Shown here: positions 44,126 through 55,699 of the stretch, piece by piece
Layout of the letters: every line of letters begins with the position of its first letter
Position numbering within the stretch: the first letter of the stretch is position 1
DNA from: Brasenia schreberi
Lineage: Eukaryota; Streptophyta; Magnoliopsida; Nymphaeales; Cabombaceae
Length of the DNA stretch: 64,000 nucleotides
Direction: 5' to 3'
Assembly: GCA_036023115.1 (NCBI GenBank)
Contig: JAYKKT010000076.1
Span: 992,001 to 1,056,000, forward strand
Position numbers and translations under genes: made by a program
The notes under the pieces: generated by a model
What the model saw: the letters and a program-made list of their open reading frames with translations, nothing else
Told to the model about the DNA's origin: nothing
Database searches by the model: none

Positions 44126-45867
44126 GCAAAAGTGATTCGATGCAAAACAAGGATCCTATCCAAGTCCTAAGTTCAAAATCAAAGGGTTAAAGACCAAAGA
44201 AGGGTCGAATGAAGTCGTGGCTAAGGCATAGAGTTGGGCTAAAGTGGTTTAACATCAAAAGGCGTTTGGTTCAAATTCAAGTCAATAAAAACCCGAGTTG
44301 AATCAAGCAAATCGGATGGTTGATCACGCCATACACCATGCTAGGACGAGGCATACCCTAGCCAAGTCAAGTGGACAAAAGCTCAAGCCAAGTCAAGCAA
44401 TGGGGCCAAATGGGCTTAACCAAGGATGGTCTAGCCCACATGGGTTGCACTCAAGCTCATACCAGCCTACATGGGCTCATGGGGACCACTCTCCATGCCC
44501 CATGTGCAAGAATTTTAGTTGGATCAAATCCAAATTGGGTTGTGTATTGAAACACCAAGCGCCAACCCATAGAAGGCCCTAGAGGTCCCCCTTGAAAACT
44601 ATAAATAGGGGTCTTTGGGGGCTGATTTGAGGCATCAAGAGAGAGGAAAATCTCTGCAGCAAGAGAGGGAGAGAAAGAGAGAAAGAGAGAGAGAGAGAGA
44701 GGAAGAAGAATGAGGAGGAGGAGGCCCATCTTCCCCAAGCCGCTGCCACCATCCTCTGGCCACTGGAAGTTCTTCCAAGTCACATGTCCCTTCTTTCCTT
44801 CTCTTTTCAATACTTTCTTCTCCCCTTTCATTCAATTTAATGGGGTTGTAATTAAGAAGCGTATGACTCTATCTTTGATGTAATAATTAAGAGGTTATGT
44901 TGCTCAATTTCCTTTACGTTTATTGATGCATGCTATGTGTTTGATTTTTGGTTCTTTCTACCCAAATATAAATTATAAGATCTTATATCTCCTAATTCCC
45001 TTTATGGTTATGCTATAATCATAATTTCCTTCATTTACTTCAGTTTTTTACATTTTAATTATTATAGATTATCTTTTAATTCGGATGAAATGCATTCACG
45101 TATCATGTAAAAATTGAAATTCTGTTTTCTGCACTCTGCATACGTCTGATGAATAATTTTTATTTCTTTACTCCCTAATCTACACATAGACCCACTGCCA
45201 ATAAAATTTTCAAGAATTTTAGGATCATGCAAAACCGTAAATAAAATCAAATGAAATCGAAAAAGAATCTATAAAACCCATCGTTATTGCAACAAAGGTT
45301 GGGTCATAATTCCATAACTTTGTCTGTAGTGAACCATTTCGATTGAAAATGGTCCCATTCAAAAGAGGAGATCCATAGCTTTCCAACAAGACAAATTTCA
45401 TAGAAATCGGAGATATGGGTATAAAGATACAATCGCTTTTCTAAGCCTCTGTGTCTCTGTTATAGATCTATCCAAAATATCAGAGTAAGGTATATTCTCA
45501 GGTTTAATTGTACACATCTACGACACTTAAAACCAAAAGAAAAATAGTTTATGAATCTATATATCTCACTCTACTTGTTGTTAATTTTTGAGAATTTTTG
45601 GAGAATCTTCTCCAAAAAAATCAGAAAATAGAACAAGTTTCTGTTTTTGAGGATTTGAAGTGTTTTTATTCAAGAATTAAGTTTACGATTTCTGCAAAAC
45701 TTTTGAGAATTGAAGTTGGATTTTGAAAAATTACCGTATTTCAAACAATTTTCTAAGTGCCTAGATTGACCCTTGAGCATCAGTTCAAACTAGCTTGCAC
45801 GCTCGCACACTTGTAGTTTGCAAATTTAGACTTCGAAACAAAAATTTATATCTAGAAATACGTGTAA
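44126..45867 (+). mobile_element. LTR J (Ty3 type, left end unclear)
   Basis: It has the same order as the B LTR: a genic-looking U3, TATA box at 44600-44607, AG-rich leader (44638-44702), ggggttgtaattaagaagcg, a U5 with gacccttgagcatcagttcaa (45765) and agcttgcacgctcgcacac, and an end near 45867 (acgtgtaaa, a decayed CGTCTACA). The second U5 hairpin is deleted. The left end does not show TGTAAACACC, so it may be truncated. It separates LINE fragments on both sides. Confidence 0.6.
44600..44607 (+). promoter_or_regulatory. TATA box of LTR J
   Basis: TATAAATA in aactataaataggggtc. Confidence 0.6.
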
Positions 45868-45884
45868 AGATGACCAAAGAAAGC

Positions 45885-46090
45885 TATGGTAAGAAGGTAT
45901 AAGAAACTAAACAATGAAAATCTTAGCATTTGCAAAGCCTCGTAACTCTTAGCAGGAACAATAAAGAATGATCTAGCTTATCTTGAGTTAACTCTTAGCA
46001 TGACATATCATCGATTTCTATTGAAACAAAAAATCCATGCAACTGATCCCATTTAGTATGGGAAAAGGCTTAGTTGTAGTTGTATTTACA
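45885..46090 (+). mobile_element. RTE LINE 3' tail fragment
   Basis: Matches the LINE end: acaataaagaatgatctagc, catgcaactgatcccatttagt, gggaaaaggcttagttgtag. Degraded tail tgtagttgtattt. Confidence 0.75.
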
Positions 46091-46585
46091 AAGCCTGGTA
46101 ACTTAATAAGCAAATATAATATGTTCTGACCACATCAGGTCATGTGCTTCAATCCATATCCAACCTCTAGATTCCTCTGCTCCTGACATCTAACTGACCA
46201 GCAGAGGCATTCTAGATATTTTGGATCTGTGATGATTCAAGATCCACATTAGATTTATTTTGCTTAAGAGTCCTTAGGAATTTAAAAGTCTTTGGAAAGT
46301 TAGGATGTTGAATTGATTGTGTAATAGGGATTCTATGATCATTCAGACCATAGTAAAATATGAATCTGTTTTTTTTAATTTGATTAGGATTAGGATTTCA
46401 TTTGAATTATATTGGTTTCCATGCTTCTATAGAAAAGGAGAAGAACCATTTTGCCTTGAATGATCTTGGACATTATTGAGTATAGTTCTAATTAATCTTG
46501 TTTAGTTTAGTTAGTTTATATTCTTTTGCATCTCTTCTTATCCTTTCTTTCGAGTTACAGTCAGGTTCATGATGCTGCAACCTAA
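46091..46585. other. Pre-existing DNA into which Copia F inserted
   Basis: No gene or repeat recognised. Joined conceptually across F and G it continues at 53154-53586 and 58733-59173. Confidence 0.5.
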
Positions 46586-46590
46586 GCCAC

Positions 46591-46846
46591 TATTGAGAAA
46601 CCGGATTCGGGTCCTAGTTGTGGGACTCGTGCAGGTCTAATTCCACTTTATACTAATCTGGTGTTAAGCTGTTGTTGAAGTTAGATTAGCTTATAAATAG
46701 TCATTAGGGCTTCATTTGTAAAGAGTGACTGTAGCCATCAAGGCAAGGGGCACAAAAACCAAGAGAAGTGCAGGCAGATCTGCGATATCTGCGAGGTTGT
46801 AAGTAAATTTCATTTTCTGATTCAATAAATATCTTTAAATTTAACA
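46591..46846 (+). repeat. 5' LTR of Copia F
   Basis: Starts tattgagaaacc (decayed TGTTGAGA) and ends ttaaca. TATAAATA at 46692-46699 and aataaa near 46826. The 3' LTR contains an extra segment (about 52951-52980) absent here. Confidence 0.9.
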
Positions 46847-46859
46847 TGGTATCATAGCC
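46847..46859 (+). promoter_or_regulatory. Primer-binding site of Copia F (initiator-Met tRNA type)
   Basis: tggtatcatagcc directly after the LTR; the usual plant form is tggtatcagagc. Confidence 0.85.
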
Positions 46860-47062
46860 TATATAGTTTAATCCCTGTCGTGTGGAGTGTGATTGAAGGG
46901 GCAGGATAGACGACTTCGTAACAGAAGCCTTCAAATCCATATTGTTTCATCATTTGACAGCCTATATAGTTTAATCCCTGTCGTGTGGAGTGAGATTGAA
47001 GGGGCAGCATAGACGACTTCGTAACAGAAGCCTTCAAATCCATATTGTTTCATCATTTGACA
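46856..47062 (+). repeat. Tandem duplication of 103 bp in the Copia F leader
   Basis: agcctatatagtttaatccc starts at 46856 and again at 46959; the two copies are nearly identical through catcatttgaca. Confidence 0.93.
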
Positions 47063-47097
47063 AGGATTATTGTAGAATCCTGAAATTAATTCTGCGT

Positions 47098-48000
47098 GAT
47101 GGCAGAAAAAGGAAAAGAGCCAGAAATCTTCTTTCCATTATTTGATTCTCTTGTTCAAGATAAAGTCAACACATTTCAAATCACAAATATTAAATTAGAT
47201 GGGCGTAGTTTTTTGGAATGGTCCATATATGTTGAATTGGCTTTCTTGGTAATGGGGAGATGGCCTCACTCACTGGACAAGTTTCACGTCCTTCTGAACA
47301 TGACGTGAACTACCCTAGGTGGCGTAAAGAGGATGCCCTCGTCTCATCTTGTCTTTTAGAGTCTATGTCTCCAAACATGAGCCGCACGTTTATGTACCTA
47401 GATTCAGCGTCAAAAATATGGAGGGTTGTTTGTGAAGCATACTTTAGACAAAAAAAATGTTGCAAAAGAATATGAGATTTTTGAAAAAATTCAACGATGC
47501 AAACAAGGCTCAAGAACCATTAATGATTACTATGCAAAGTTAAGAGGCTTATGGGATGAATTACAGTTCTATACATTCATAAAGTGTATTGCATGTTCAA
47601 GAGAAAGGACAACTGAATATGAAAAACATAAGATCTTTGACCTACTTTGGGACATAAATAGTGAGTATGAAGCGGTTAAAAGCAATATTTTAAGTAGAGA
47701 AGAAATTCTCTCTCGATATATTTTACTCCCTATTGCTAAGAGAGGAAGACCGCAAAATATTGGAGAAAGAAACCATCATTAACCTAGAGCAGAATGCACT
47801 ATTGAGTAAGGCAGATTTTCAATCTACACGTGGACTTGGAGCCCTTTATGGTAGAGCTCGTGGCAGAATGTCTCAAAATGAAAAATTGGAATGTATGCAT
47901 TGTGGGAAATCATGGCATATGAAGGAATATTGTTGGGATCTCATCGCTAAACCAGAATATTCTAGAACCTGTGGCAGCTACAGTCATTTATCAGATCTAT
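47098..48000 (+). pseudogene. Copia F gag
   Basis: Starts at ATG 47096-47098 (MAEKGKEPEIFFPLFDS). KLDGRSFLEWSIYVELAF fits the plant Copia gag N-terminus. Two shifts follow, then the capsid-like EKIQRCKQGSRTINDYYAKL and GLWDELQFY (frame 47426-47782), KIFDLLWDINSEYEAVKSNI, and a nucleocapsid knuckle CMHCGKSWHMKEYC (CX2CX4HX4C, intact) near 47893-47935. Three frames are needed. Confidence 0.85.
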
Positions 48001-48927
48001 AATTAGCCAATCCTCAACAACTTCAAGATCTTATAAAATGACTTGAAGGCCTTAAATCTTGGTTCAGTGACAGCACTCAAACTTCGATTTCTTCTCAACC
48101 TCCTATGGCACATCACTCGACCTTCTCCATAGGTAATGTTTCATCTCTAGTTTGGGTTATTGATTATGGGGCCACAAACCACATGGTAGGCCACCGATCA
48201 TCCTTCTCACAATACACATCTCTTTATTCCCAAGAATCTATTCACCTTGTTGATGGCTCATAAACACATACCATGGGTAAAGGCAATGTACAAACCTCTC
48301 TAGCCACCTTGTCTAATGTTCTTCATGTTTCTAATTTTCCTATTAATCTTCTTTCGGTTAACTCTCTTACAAAAACTTTAAATTGTTCCATCACTTTCTC
48401 TTTATTTGACTGTATTTTTCAGGATTTGAAGACAAAGGTCTTTGGTCATCGTAGATTGCAGCGAGGGCTTTACATCATGGAAACTTCCTTAGCAGGTGGT
48501 TCCTTTCTTACTACATCAATCGAAACATCACGTGAAGAAGACATCCAATTGTGGTTGCTCGCCTCGCCTGGGTCACCTGCCTCCTTCCAAAATAGGTTAT
48601 GTCATTCCTGGTTTCCATATTGAGTCAAAATAATGTAACCCTTGAATTTGTTGTCAGCAAGCAAAACATCACAGAGTTTCCTATCCACTTTGTGAGTCTA
48701 GGAGATCTCAACCATTTGAACTAGTACATTCTCATGTCTGGGGTCCTAGTTCAGTTCCTTCTATCACATTTCAGTTGATTCTATCACATGTCATAGATAT
48801 TTTGTGTTCTTTATTGATGATTCTAGTCGCCTCTCTTTTATCTACTTAATAAAATTCAAGGCTGAAGTTTCAACTATTTTTCTTCTGGTCCACAAATTTA
48901 TCATCACTCAGTTTAATGCTAATATCA
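48001..48927 (+). pseudogene. Copia F protease and integrase N-terminal part
   Basis: VWVIDYGATNHM near 48145 is the protease site (usually DSGA, here DYGA). The frame 48273-48623 has the protease end LSVNSLTKTLNCSITF. The zinc-binding CQQAKHHRVSYP (near 48650) and FELVHSHVWGPSS (integrase first-Asp region, Asp replaced by His) follow in another frame. Cut by the LINE at 48928. Confidence 0.8.
48909..48927 (+). repeat. Target-site duplication of the LINE in Copia F (left copy)
   Basis: cagtttaatgctaatatca, repeated exactly at 50432-50450. Confidence 0.95.
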
Positions 48928-50431
48928 TGCATTAATGAAATATCAAGGGTGGTAAATTGGTAGGACCAGATAATATTCCTATAGAAGTTTGGAAAATACT
49001 AGGAGAAATAGGAATCACTTCTCACAAGACTATTTAATGAAATATGGAAAAACCAAAAGATGCTCGAGGAATGGAGAGCAAGTACACTTATACCCATATA
49101 TAAGAACTAAGGGAGACATTCAAAATTGTGCGAATTATCGAGGTATCAAGTTAATGAGCCATACTATGAAATTATGGGAAAGAATTATCGAAGGTGTGTT
49201 AAGACAAGTATCAAGTACAAGAGAGAACCAATTTGGATTCATACGAGGCAGTTCTACTATTGAAGCGATTGACCTTTTGATACGTCTTATGGAATATTTT
49301 AGAGCAAAAGAGAAAGACCTTCACATGATATTTATTGATCTAGAAAAAGCTTATGATAGGGTATCGAGTGAGGTTCTTTAGAGAACTTTGGAAAAAAGAG
49401 GTATCCCATTGACATATATTAACCTTATAAGAGACATGTATGATGATGCAAAAACATGTGTGAGGACTCACGAAGGAACGACAGACTTCTTTGAAGTTAA
49501 TATTGGGTTACATCAAGGATCAACTTTAAGTCCATACTTATTTATAATGGTGATAGATGAGTTAACAAAACATATTCAAGATGAAATACCTTGGTGCATG
49601 TTATTTGGAGATGACATTGTATTAGTGGAGGAGTCTAAGGAAAAAGTTAATAGAAAATTGGAACTATGGAGAGAAACATTAGAAAGCAAAGGCCTCCGAC
49701 TTAGTAGAACAAAGACAGAATATATGGAATGTAAGTTTGATCATTTGGTTACCTCATAGGACATAGAAATTAAAATTGGCACACATTGCATTAGAAATTA
49801 AAATTGGCACACATTGCATCCCCCAAAAGGAAAGTTTTAAACACCTAGGGTCACTTTTTCAGAGTGATTGAAGAATTGATGGAGATGTTACACATAGAAT
49901 TAATGCTGGTTGGTTAAAATAGAGAGGAGCATCAGGTATTCTTTGTGATAAGAAGATACCATTAAAGTTAAAAGGTAAATATTATAGAGCAGCAATTAGG
50001 CTTGCCATGTTTTATGGTTCTGAGTGTTGGGTAGTTAATCATCAACATGTACAAAAGATGTGTGTGACAGAAATGAAGATGTTGAGATGGATGAGTGGTC
50101 ATACAAGAAAAGACCGTATACATAATGAGGTTATTAGAAACAAATTAGGAGTGACACCAATAGAGGATAAAATGAGAGAATATCGTTTAAGATGATTTGG
50201 ACATATAGAAAGAAGATCAAAAGAAAAACCTATAAGAAGGTTAGAAAAACTAAATTTGGAGAGTATTAAAAGAGGTAGAGGACGACCACAAAAGTCTTGG
50301 AAAGAAACAATAAAGAATGATCTAGCTTATTGTTCTTAACTGCTAACATGACACACGATAGGGATATGTGGAAACAAAGAATCCATGTAGCGACCCCGTC
50401 TAGTATGGGAAAAGGCTTAGTTGTTGTTGTT
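48928..50431 (+). mobile_element. RTE LINE copy 3, 5'-truncated, inside Copia F
   Basis: 1504 bp, bounded by 19-bp duplications and ending ttagttgttgttgtt. It begins with a short filler (tgcattaatgaaatat), then RT sequence from just before KLVGPDNIPIEVWKILGE. Frames 48989-49381 and 49388-49759 are RT: ENQFGFIRGSSTIEAIDLLI, IFIDLEKAYDRV, then a TAG in place of Trp at 49378, VNIGLHQGSTLSPYLF, and FGDDIVLVEE. It is almost base-identical to 61240-62090, including the same two frame shifts. It has a private 26-bp tandem copy at about 49765-49820. The C-terminal frame is 50007-50195. Confidence 0.93.
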
Positions 50432-51060
50432 CAGTTTAATGCTAATATCAAAATCCTTCGTTCTGATAATAGAGGGGGTCTATGAGTGGACAATTCAAAG
50501 AATACCTTAATATGCATGGTATTATTCACCTTACTACATGTCGTAATACACTTCAACAAAATGAGTCTTAATATGCATGGTATTATTTACCTTACTACAT
50601 GTCGTAATACACTTCAACAAAATGAGTCTTAATATGCATAGTATTCTTCACCAGGCTACGTGCCCTAATACACCTCAACAAAATGGGGTAACTGAAGGGA
50701 CAAATCAGCATGTCCTCGAAGTGATTCATACTCTTCTGTTTGGAAGCAATGCTCCTAAATCCTATTAGGGAAAACAACCTTAACAACTGTTTATTTGATT
50801 AAGAGAATGCTTAGCATAATTCTCAATAGTGCAAGTCCCATAAAAACTCTTGTATAAAATCATTTCATGTTACTCCTCGAGTCTTTGGATGCACGTGCTA
50901 TGTTCATGTTCAATCCCCTAGACGACACAAACTTGATCCTAGGGCAGTTTGATGTATATTCCTTGGTTATTCTATTTCGCAAAAAGGTACAGGTGCTATG
51001 ATCCTATCCATACAAAGTTGATGCCACATTTTTTGAAACCACTCCCTACTACTCTTCCTA
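50432..51060 (+). pseudogene. Copia F integrase, remaining part
   Basis: After the second duplication copy, ILRSDNRGG gives the second Asp; TPQQNGVTEGTNQHVLE carries the Glu region. PRVFGCTCYVHVQ-like text near 50880 marks the integrase end. It has several stops and a three-copy 61-bp repeat inside it. Confidence 0.75.
50506..50688 (+). repeat. Three tandem 61-bp copies in Copia F integrase
   Basis: cttaatatgcatggtattat starts at 50506 and 50567, and a diverged copy at 50628. Only the third aligns with the normal integrase text (HQATCPNTPQQNG). Confidence 0.85.
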
Positions 51061-52260
51061 AGGGGAGCATACCCATTTATAGATGATGCGAAAAAAATAA
51101 GATCTTAAATTGATTCTTCCTTTATGTCTTGAAATTGAAGAAGATAAAAATGACACCATTGAAGAAGCAATTTCTATTTTGAAAGACAATCTCATGTATA
51201 AGAGGGGACCACACAACATATTTGTAAGGCCTGAGCAACTAACAACTATCGAGACCAAAGTACCAACTTCTGATTCAAATTCTCAGTCATACGCCAATTC
51301 AGATTTGGAGGTACCTATAGCTTTTAGAAAAAGAAAAAGATCTTGTTCACGTTATCATATTTCTCAAATTTGTTTCCTATCACTATACATATGAAAATTA
51401 TAAAAAGTTTGTCATGAATGCTTAGATATATGCAACTCTTACAAGTTTTGAAGAAGCAAAGAAATGTCCTGCGTGGAACACTGCAATGGAAGATGAGTTA
51501 TCCACTCACCAGAAATCAAGCATGGTCTATTGTGGATTTACCTTGTAATAAGAAAGCCGTTGGTTGCAAATGGGTCTAGACCATCAAATACAAATTAGAT
51601 GAAACCCTTGAAAGCTATAAGGCAAGGTTAGTTGCAAAAGGATACTATCAGTCTTACGGAATTGCAACTATAAAGAATTGAGACTTATGACAACTATATG
51701 TAAAAAACGTCTTTTTACAAGAAAATTTGAATGAAGAAGTTATATGGAGCTGCCCCAGGTATACATGTTAATACAAACTCAAGGAAAGTCTACAAGTTAC
51801 ATAAAGCCATCTATGGTCTTAAACAATGACCACATGCATGGTTTGAAAAATTCAGCGAGGGTGTTTGCTGTCTCGGATATCAAAGAAGTGTCAATGATCA
51901 TTCAATATTTTTCAAGAAAGGTATGAAGTTATCTCTCCTTATAGTCTATGTTGATGACATAATTGTTACTGGAGATGACACGGAAGAAATTTCAAGATTA
52001 AAGGACATATTGCATAACTTTTTAATTTAAAAGATCTAGGGAGACTAAGTTTTTGGGAATAGAAGTGCTATATTCTGCAAAAGGTATATTTCTAACTTAA
52101 AGAAAATATACAATGTATTTACTGAAGAACACAAATATGACCGATGGTAAGAAATGTGATACACCTATAGAAGTGAATCATAAATTACATCTTAGAAATA
52201 GGGTTGCATTTTGAGACAAATAAGTATAAAAAATTAGTTGGAAAATTGATCACCATTAAA
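51061..52260 (+). pseudogene. Copia F reverse transcriptase
   Basis: AWNTAMEDELSTHQ (51473), VGCKWV-type text (51565), [20 protein letters not shown] (a few changes), and LLIVYVDDIIVTGDD (51940), the catalytic YVDD. Stops and shifts occur throughout; one stretch after 51670 is compressed. Confidence 0.78.
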
Positions 52261-52878
52261 GGCCAGACATCTCATACACAGTTGGGGTTGTAAGTCGGTT
52301 CATGCACTCTCCCACGAAGAATCACATGGATACAGTCTATCAGATATTCATATATTTGAAGTCTATTATATTCAAGATCCAGTGAATTAAATTTAGAGAT
52401 ATATTTAGATGCAGTTTGCATTGGTTCTCTTGATGATCGGAAATCAACTACCTGATACATAACCTTACTTGGTAGTAATATAATTTCTTGGAAGAGTAAA
52501 AAACAATCAGTGGTTGCTAGATCTACTGTTGATGCAGAACATAAGGCGGTTGCTCATGTCATGTGTGAGGGTAAATGACCAGCATCACTAATTTTAGAAT
52601 TGAGATTCTCTATAGTATCTCCTATTATGTTATATTGTGATAGTAATGCTGCCATTCAAATAGCAACTAACCCAATGCAACATGAGAGAATAAAACACAT
52701 TGAGATTGATTGTTATTTTATAAGAAAAAAATTATCATCTCAGGAGTTCAAGTTGATTCATGTAAAGTCATAGGACCAAAGAGTAAACTTTCTTACCAAA
52801 ATTGTTAGTTATAACAATCTTGTGAATACATTGACCAAGTTGAGTGTTATCAATATATTTCACTCAACTTGAGAGTAG
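52261..52878 (+). pseudogene. Copia F RNase H and 3' tail
   Basis: IYLDAVCIGSLDDRKSTT (52400), [40 protein letters not shown] and RIKHIEIDCYFIRKKL show the Copia RNase H in order, with TGA/TAG breaks. It ends with the VNTLTKLSVINIF-type tail just before the 3' LTR. Confidence 0.8.
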
Positions 52879-53148
52879 TGTTCAGAGATGAGATTCGGGT
52901 CCTAGATGCGGGACTCGTGCAGGTCTAATTTCACTTTATACTAATATGGTGTTAAGCTGTATTTAGTATGGATACTTTTATCTTTTAAGTTAGATTAGCT
53001 TATAAATAGTCATTAGGGCTTCGTTTGTAAAGAGCAACTGCAACCACCAAGGCAAGGGTGTAGAAACCAAGAGAAGTGCAAGCAGATCTGCGATATCTGC
53101 GAGGTTGTAAGTAAATTTCATTTTCTGATTCAATAAATGAATTTAACA
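52879..53148 (+). repeat. 3' LTR of Copia F
   Basis: TGTTCAGAGATGAGATTCGG to aatttaaca, with TATAAATA at 53001-53008. It differs from the 5' LTR by an inserted block and about a dozen substitutions by eye, so F is not recent. Confidence 0.9.
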
Positions 53149-53153
53149 GCCAC

Positions 53154-53586
53154 TACCTGACACCGTTGCCTTCCTTCCCCATCACCTGAAACTCGCCCTA
53201 TACCATCGAGCCTAGGCCAAGTAGCCAGCCATTACATACAATTCCCCTCCTATTGCAGCTCGCTTTAGTTAATCCATAGCCATATTTGTATCTCATTTGT
53301 GTGCAACCACCATCCTCGTCGAAATCCATCTAATGCCACCAGCCACCCTGTAATTGCCAGAAGCCTCGAACTGGCCTGAGGACCACCGCCATCCGTCACT
53401 CTTCCTAGCTAAGAAACCCACTGGAACCCAGTTCAATTTGCCTTAACCATGTGCTCTCCTATCCAAACCTAACCTAAGCCAAATCCTTTGAAGCTTGCTT
53501 CCACCCTAGCCTGCCTAAGATCTGCCTGCCTGCAAACATCCCTTGCCAATGCCACTGCATTCACATTTAGCTCGAGCATGTTACTG
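53154..53586. other. Pre-existing DNA between Copia F and G
   Basis: C/A-rich (gccagccaccctgtaattgcc, gcctgcctgcaaacatccc). No gene recognised. Continues after G at 58733. Confidence 0.5.
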
Positions 53587-53591
53587 CCAGA

Positions 53592-53953
53592 TGTTGAGAA
53601 AGACAAGTTGACAATCTTTGTAAATGATTTCTTATTAGTTAGAGTCTAAGTATATGCAGTCTTATGTCTTAGTGTATCTAGGTTCAGTCCATAATGTATC
53701 GATTAGGATTTGGATCCCAATGGATCAAATTCTGATCCATTGGGACCCGAGTCATTTTAAATACTTATTAGGGGTAATGTTATCTTTCAAGTTAGTATAG
53801 TATAAATTAGGTTATTGTTATTAGGGTTGGTAAGTGAGAAACCGTGTGATGAAGGGACGACTGCCAAGAAGGAGTCGCCCTGCCCTATTCTCTTGTTACT
53901 TCAGTTTCTGATGATTATCAATAAAATAATGTGTTTGTAGTGCAAATCCAACA
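53592..53953 (+). repeat. 5' LTR of Copia G
   Basis: TGTTGAGAAAGACAAGTTGA to caaatccaaca. TATA-like TATAAATT at 53801-53808. It has a 13-bp and a 10-bp segment missing in the 3' LTR. Confidence 0.95.
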
Positions 53954-53966
53954 TGGTATCAGAGCC
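53954..53966 (+). promoter_or_regulatory. Primer-binding site of Copia G (initiator-Met tRNA type)
   Basis: tggtatcagagcc directly after the 5' LTR. Confidence 0.92.
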
Positions 53967-54399
53967 TATCGAGGCCTTCATGCGATCAATCGAGGGAGAA
54001 AAACAGAAAACGAGGATTTTCTAGTGAAGAGATAAGTTTCTTTTATAGTTTTCTTGGTGTTTTTTTATTCAAAGTTCAGATTTTTTGTTGGATTCCAAAC
54101 ATCATCGCAGTGGGCTTGGTTTCTCTTCATAATCGGCCACTATTAAATATATGTTGGGACGTTTCCTTTTGGTTTGCAACCAAGATTGTTTATACTCAAA
54201 ATATCTAGCCGAGTGGTTTATTGGAGGGTGTTATTGTGAGCATGATCCATTGTGTTGGTTTAGGGCAGATTTGATGATGATATTGGGTGTTTCTTCTTAA
54301 ATCTTCTATTAAGGAAGGCCTTCACGATTTGATACCTTATTGTATTGTCTTCAGGGGACACGCTTAGAAATACAGTATCTCTAAATATGGAGAAAGGAA

Positions 54400-55699
54400 A
54401 GATGATTAAGGAAATGAATCTAATTCCTTAGATAAAGGAGAACTATTTCAAATCACAAATTTGAAATTAAATGGAAAGAATTATTTGCAATGGGCTAGAC
54501 CAATTAAATTGGCAATTATGGCCAGGGGGCGTTGGGATTACTTGATTGGTAAGATATCTCCACCCCCAATTATAGATCCACTTTATCCTCGATGGCGTAG
54601 GGAAAATGCACTAGTAAGTGCTTGGCTTATTCAATCCATAACTCCATCTATAGGCAACACATTCATGTTCCTCGAAACAGCTCGAGATAAAAAATGTCAG
54701 AGTTGCACAGAGGAAAGAAATGAAGAGTTCGAAGAACGCAAAGTATTCGATCTTCTATGGGGCATTTCATCTGAATATGAGGCAGTAAAGAACAACATTC
54801 TCAGTAGGGAAGAGCTTTCGTCCTTTAGTACAGCTTATTCACTTCTTCGGGAAGAAGATAGAAAATTTTTGGAGAAGGAAACTAAAATCAGTTCAGAGAA
54901 TACAACATTTGTAGGAAGGAATGTGTATACTCCTCCATTCGCTAGGGGGAGAGGTGGTCATGACAGAGGTAGAGGAAGATCTGGTTTTTCATATGAAGAA
55001 AGGGATAAATTGACTTGCACTCATTACGGAAAAACACGTCACACCAAGGAAACATGTTGGGAATTAGTAGGAAAACCTACCTACTTTCAGAATAGAACTA
55101 ATAAGGCTTATTTTGGCAGCGATCAGACTGAGAAACCAAAGGCAGAAGAAAGTGCAACGTCATTGACAGAAATGAAAAAGGAAATTGAGTTGCTGAAGGC
55201 CCGTTTAACAGATTCGCAAGCACCATCTACATCCTCCCACAGTGACTCACAAGCAACTATTGCCTACCTATTCTCATTCTTGACCCTGCGTAATATAAGT
55301 TCCTCTTATTCACGAATATGGGTTATTGATTCCAGGGCTACAGACCACATGGTCAGTCACAGAGACTTTTTTGACCACTATGAATTGAGTCACGCAAAAA
55401 TTAATATCAAGCTGGCAGATGGTTCTCAGACTCATATAGTGGGAAAAGGAAGTATTATTACGTCTTTTGGCACATTAAAAGATGTCTTACATGTTCCAAA
55501 CATCTCAGTAAACTTATTATCTGTCTTTGCTATACCACAAGATCTGAAATGTCATATAATTTTTTATTCTATTGGATGTGTCTTTCAGGAACAGAGGACG
55601 GGGAGGATTTTTGGTCAGGGTAGGGTAAGAAGAGGCCTCTACTTCTGCGAGGATAATAAAAGAACAGCATTACACTCCACAATCATTACAGAGAAATAG
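54400..55699 (+). pseudogene. Copia G gag-protease frame
   Basis: A 412-residue frame from 54461 (homology starts slightly earlier; the first in-frame Met follows the natural start region). KLNGKNYLQWARPIKLAI is the gag N-terminus. Between FLETARDKK and EERNEEFEERKVFDLLW, roughly 60 residues of capsid present in F (about 47440-47580) are missing in frame. The knuckle is CTHYGKTRHTKETC, with the second Cys changed to Tyr. An RG-rich linker precedes it. The protease site reads WVIDSRATDHMVSHRDFF, with the DSG Gly changed to Arg. A coiled-coil-like EMKKEIELLKARL lies between. It ends at TAG 55697-55699 before integrase. Confidence 0.88.

Larger units (their letters stand above)
46591..53148 (+). 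mobile_element. Ty1/Copia element F, complete ends, dead
   Basis: LTRs at 46591-46846 and 52879-53148, flanked by the target duplication GCCAC (46586-46590 and 53149-53153). Internal order is gag, protease, integrase, RT, RNase H, as in Copia. All domains carry stops or shifts. It contains a 1.5-kb LINE (48928-50431) with its own duplication, so F is older than that LINE. Without the LINE it would be about 5 kb. Confidence 0.95.
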
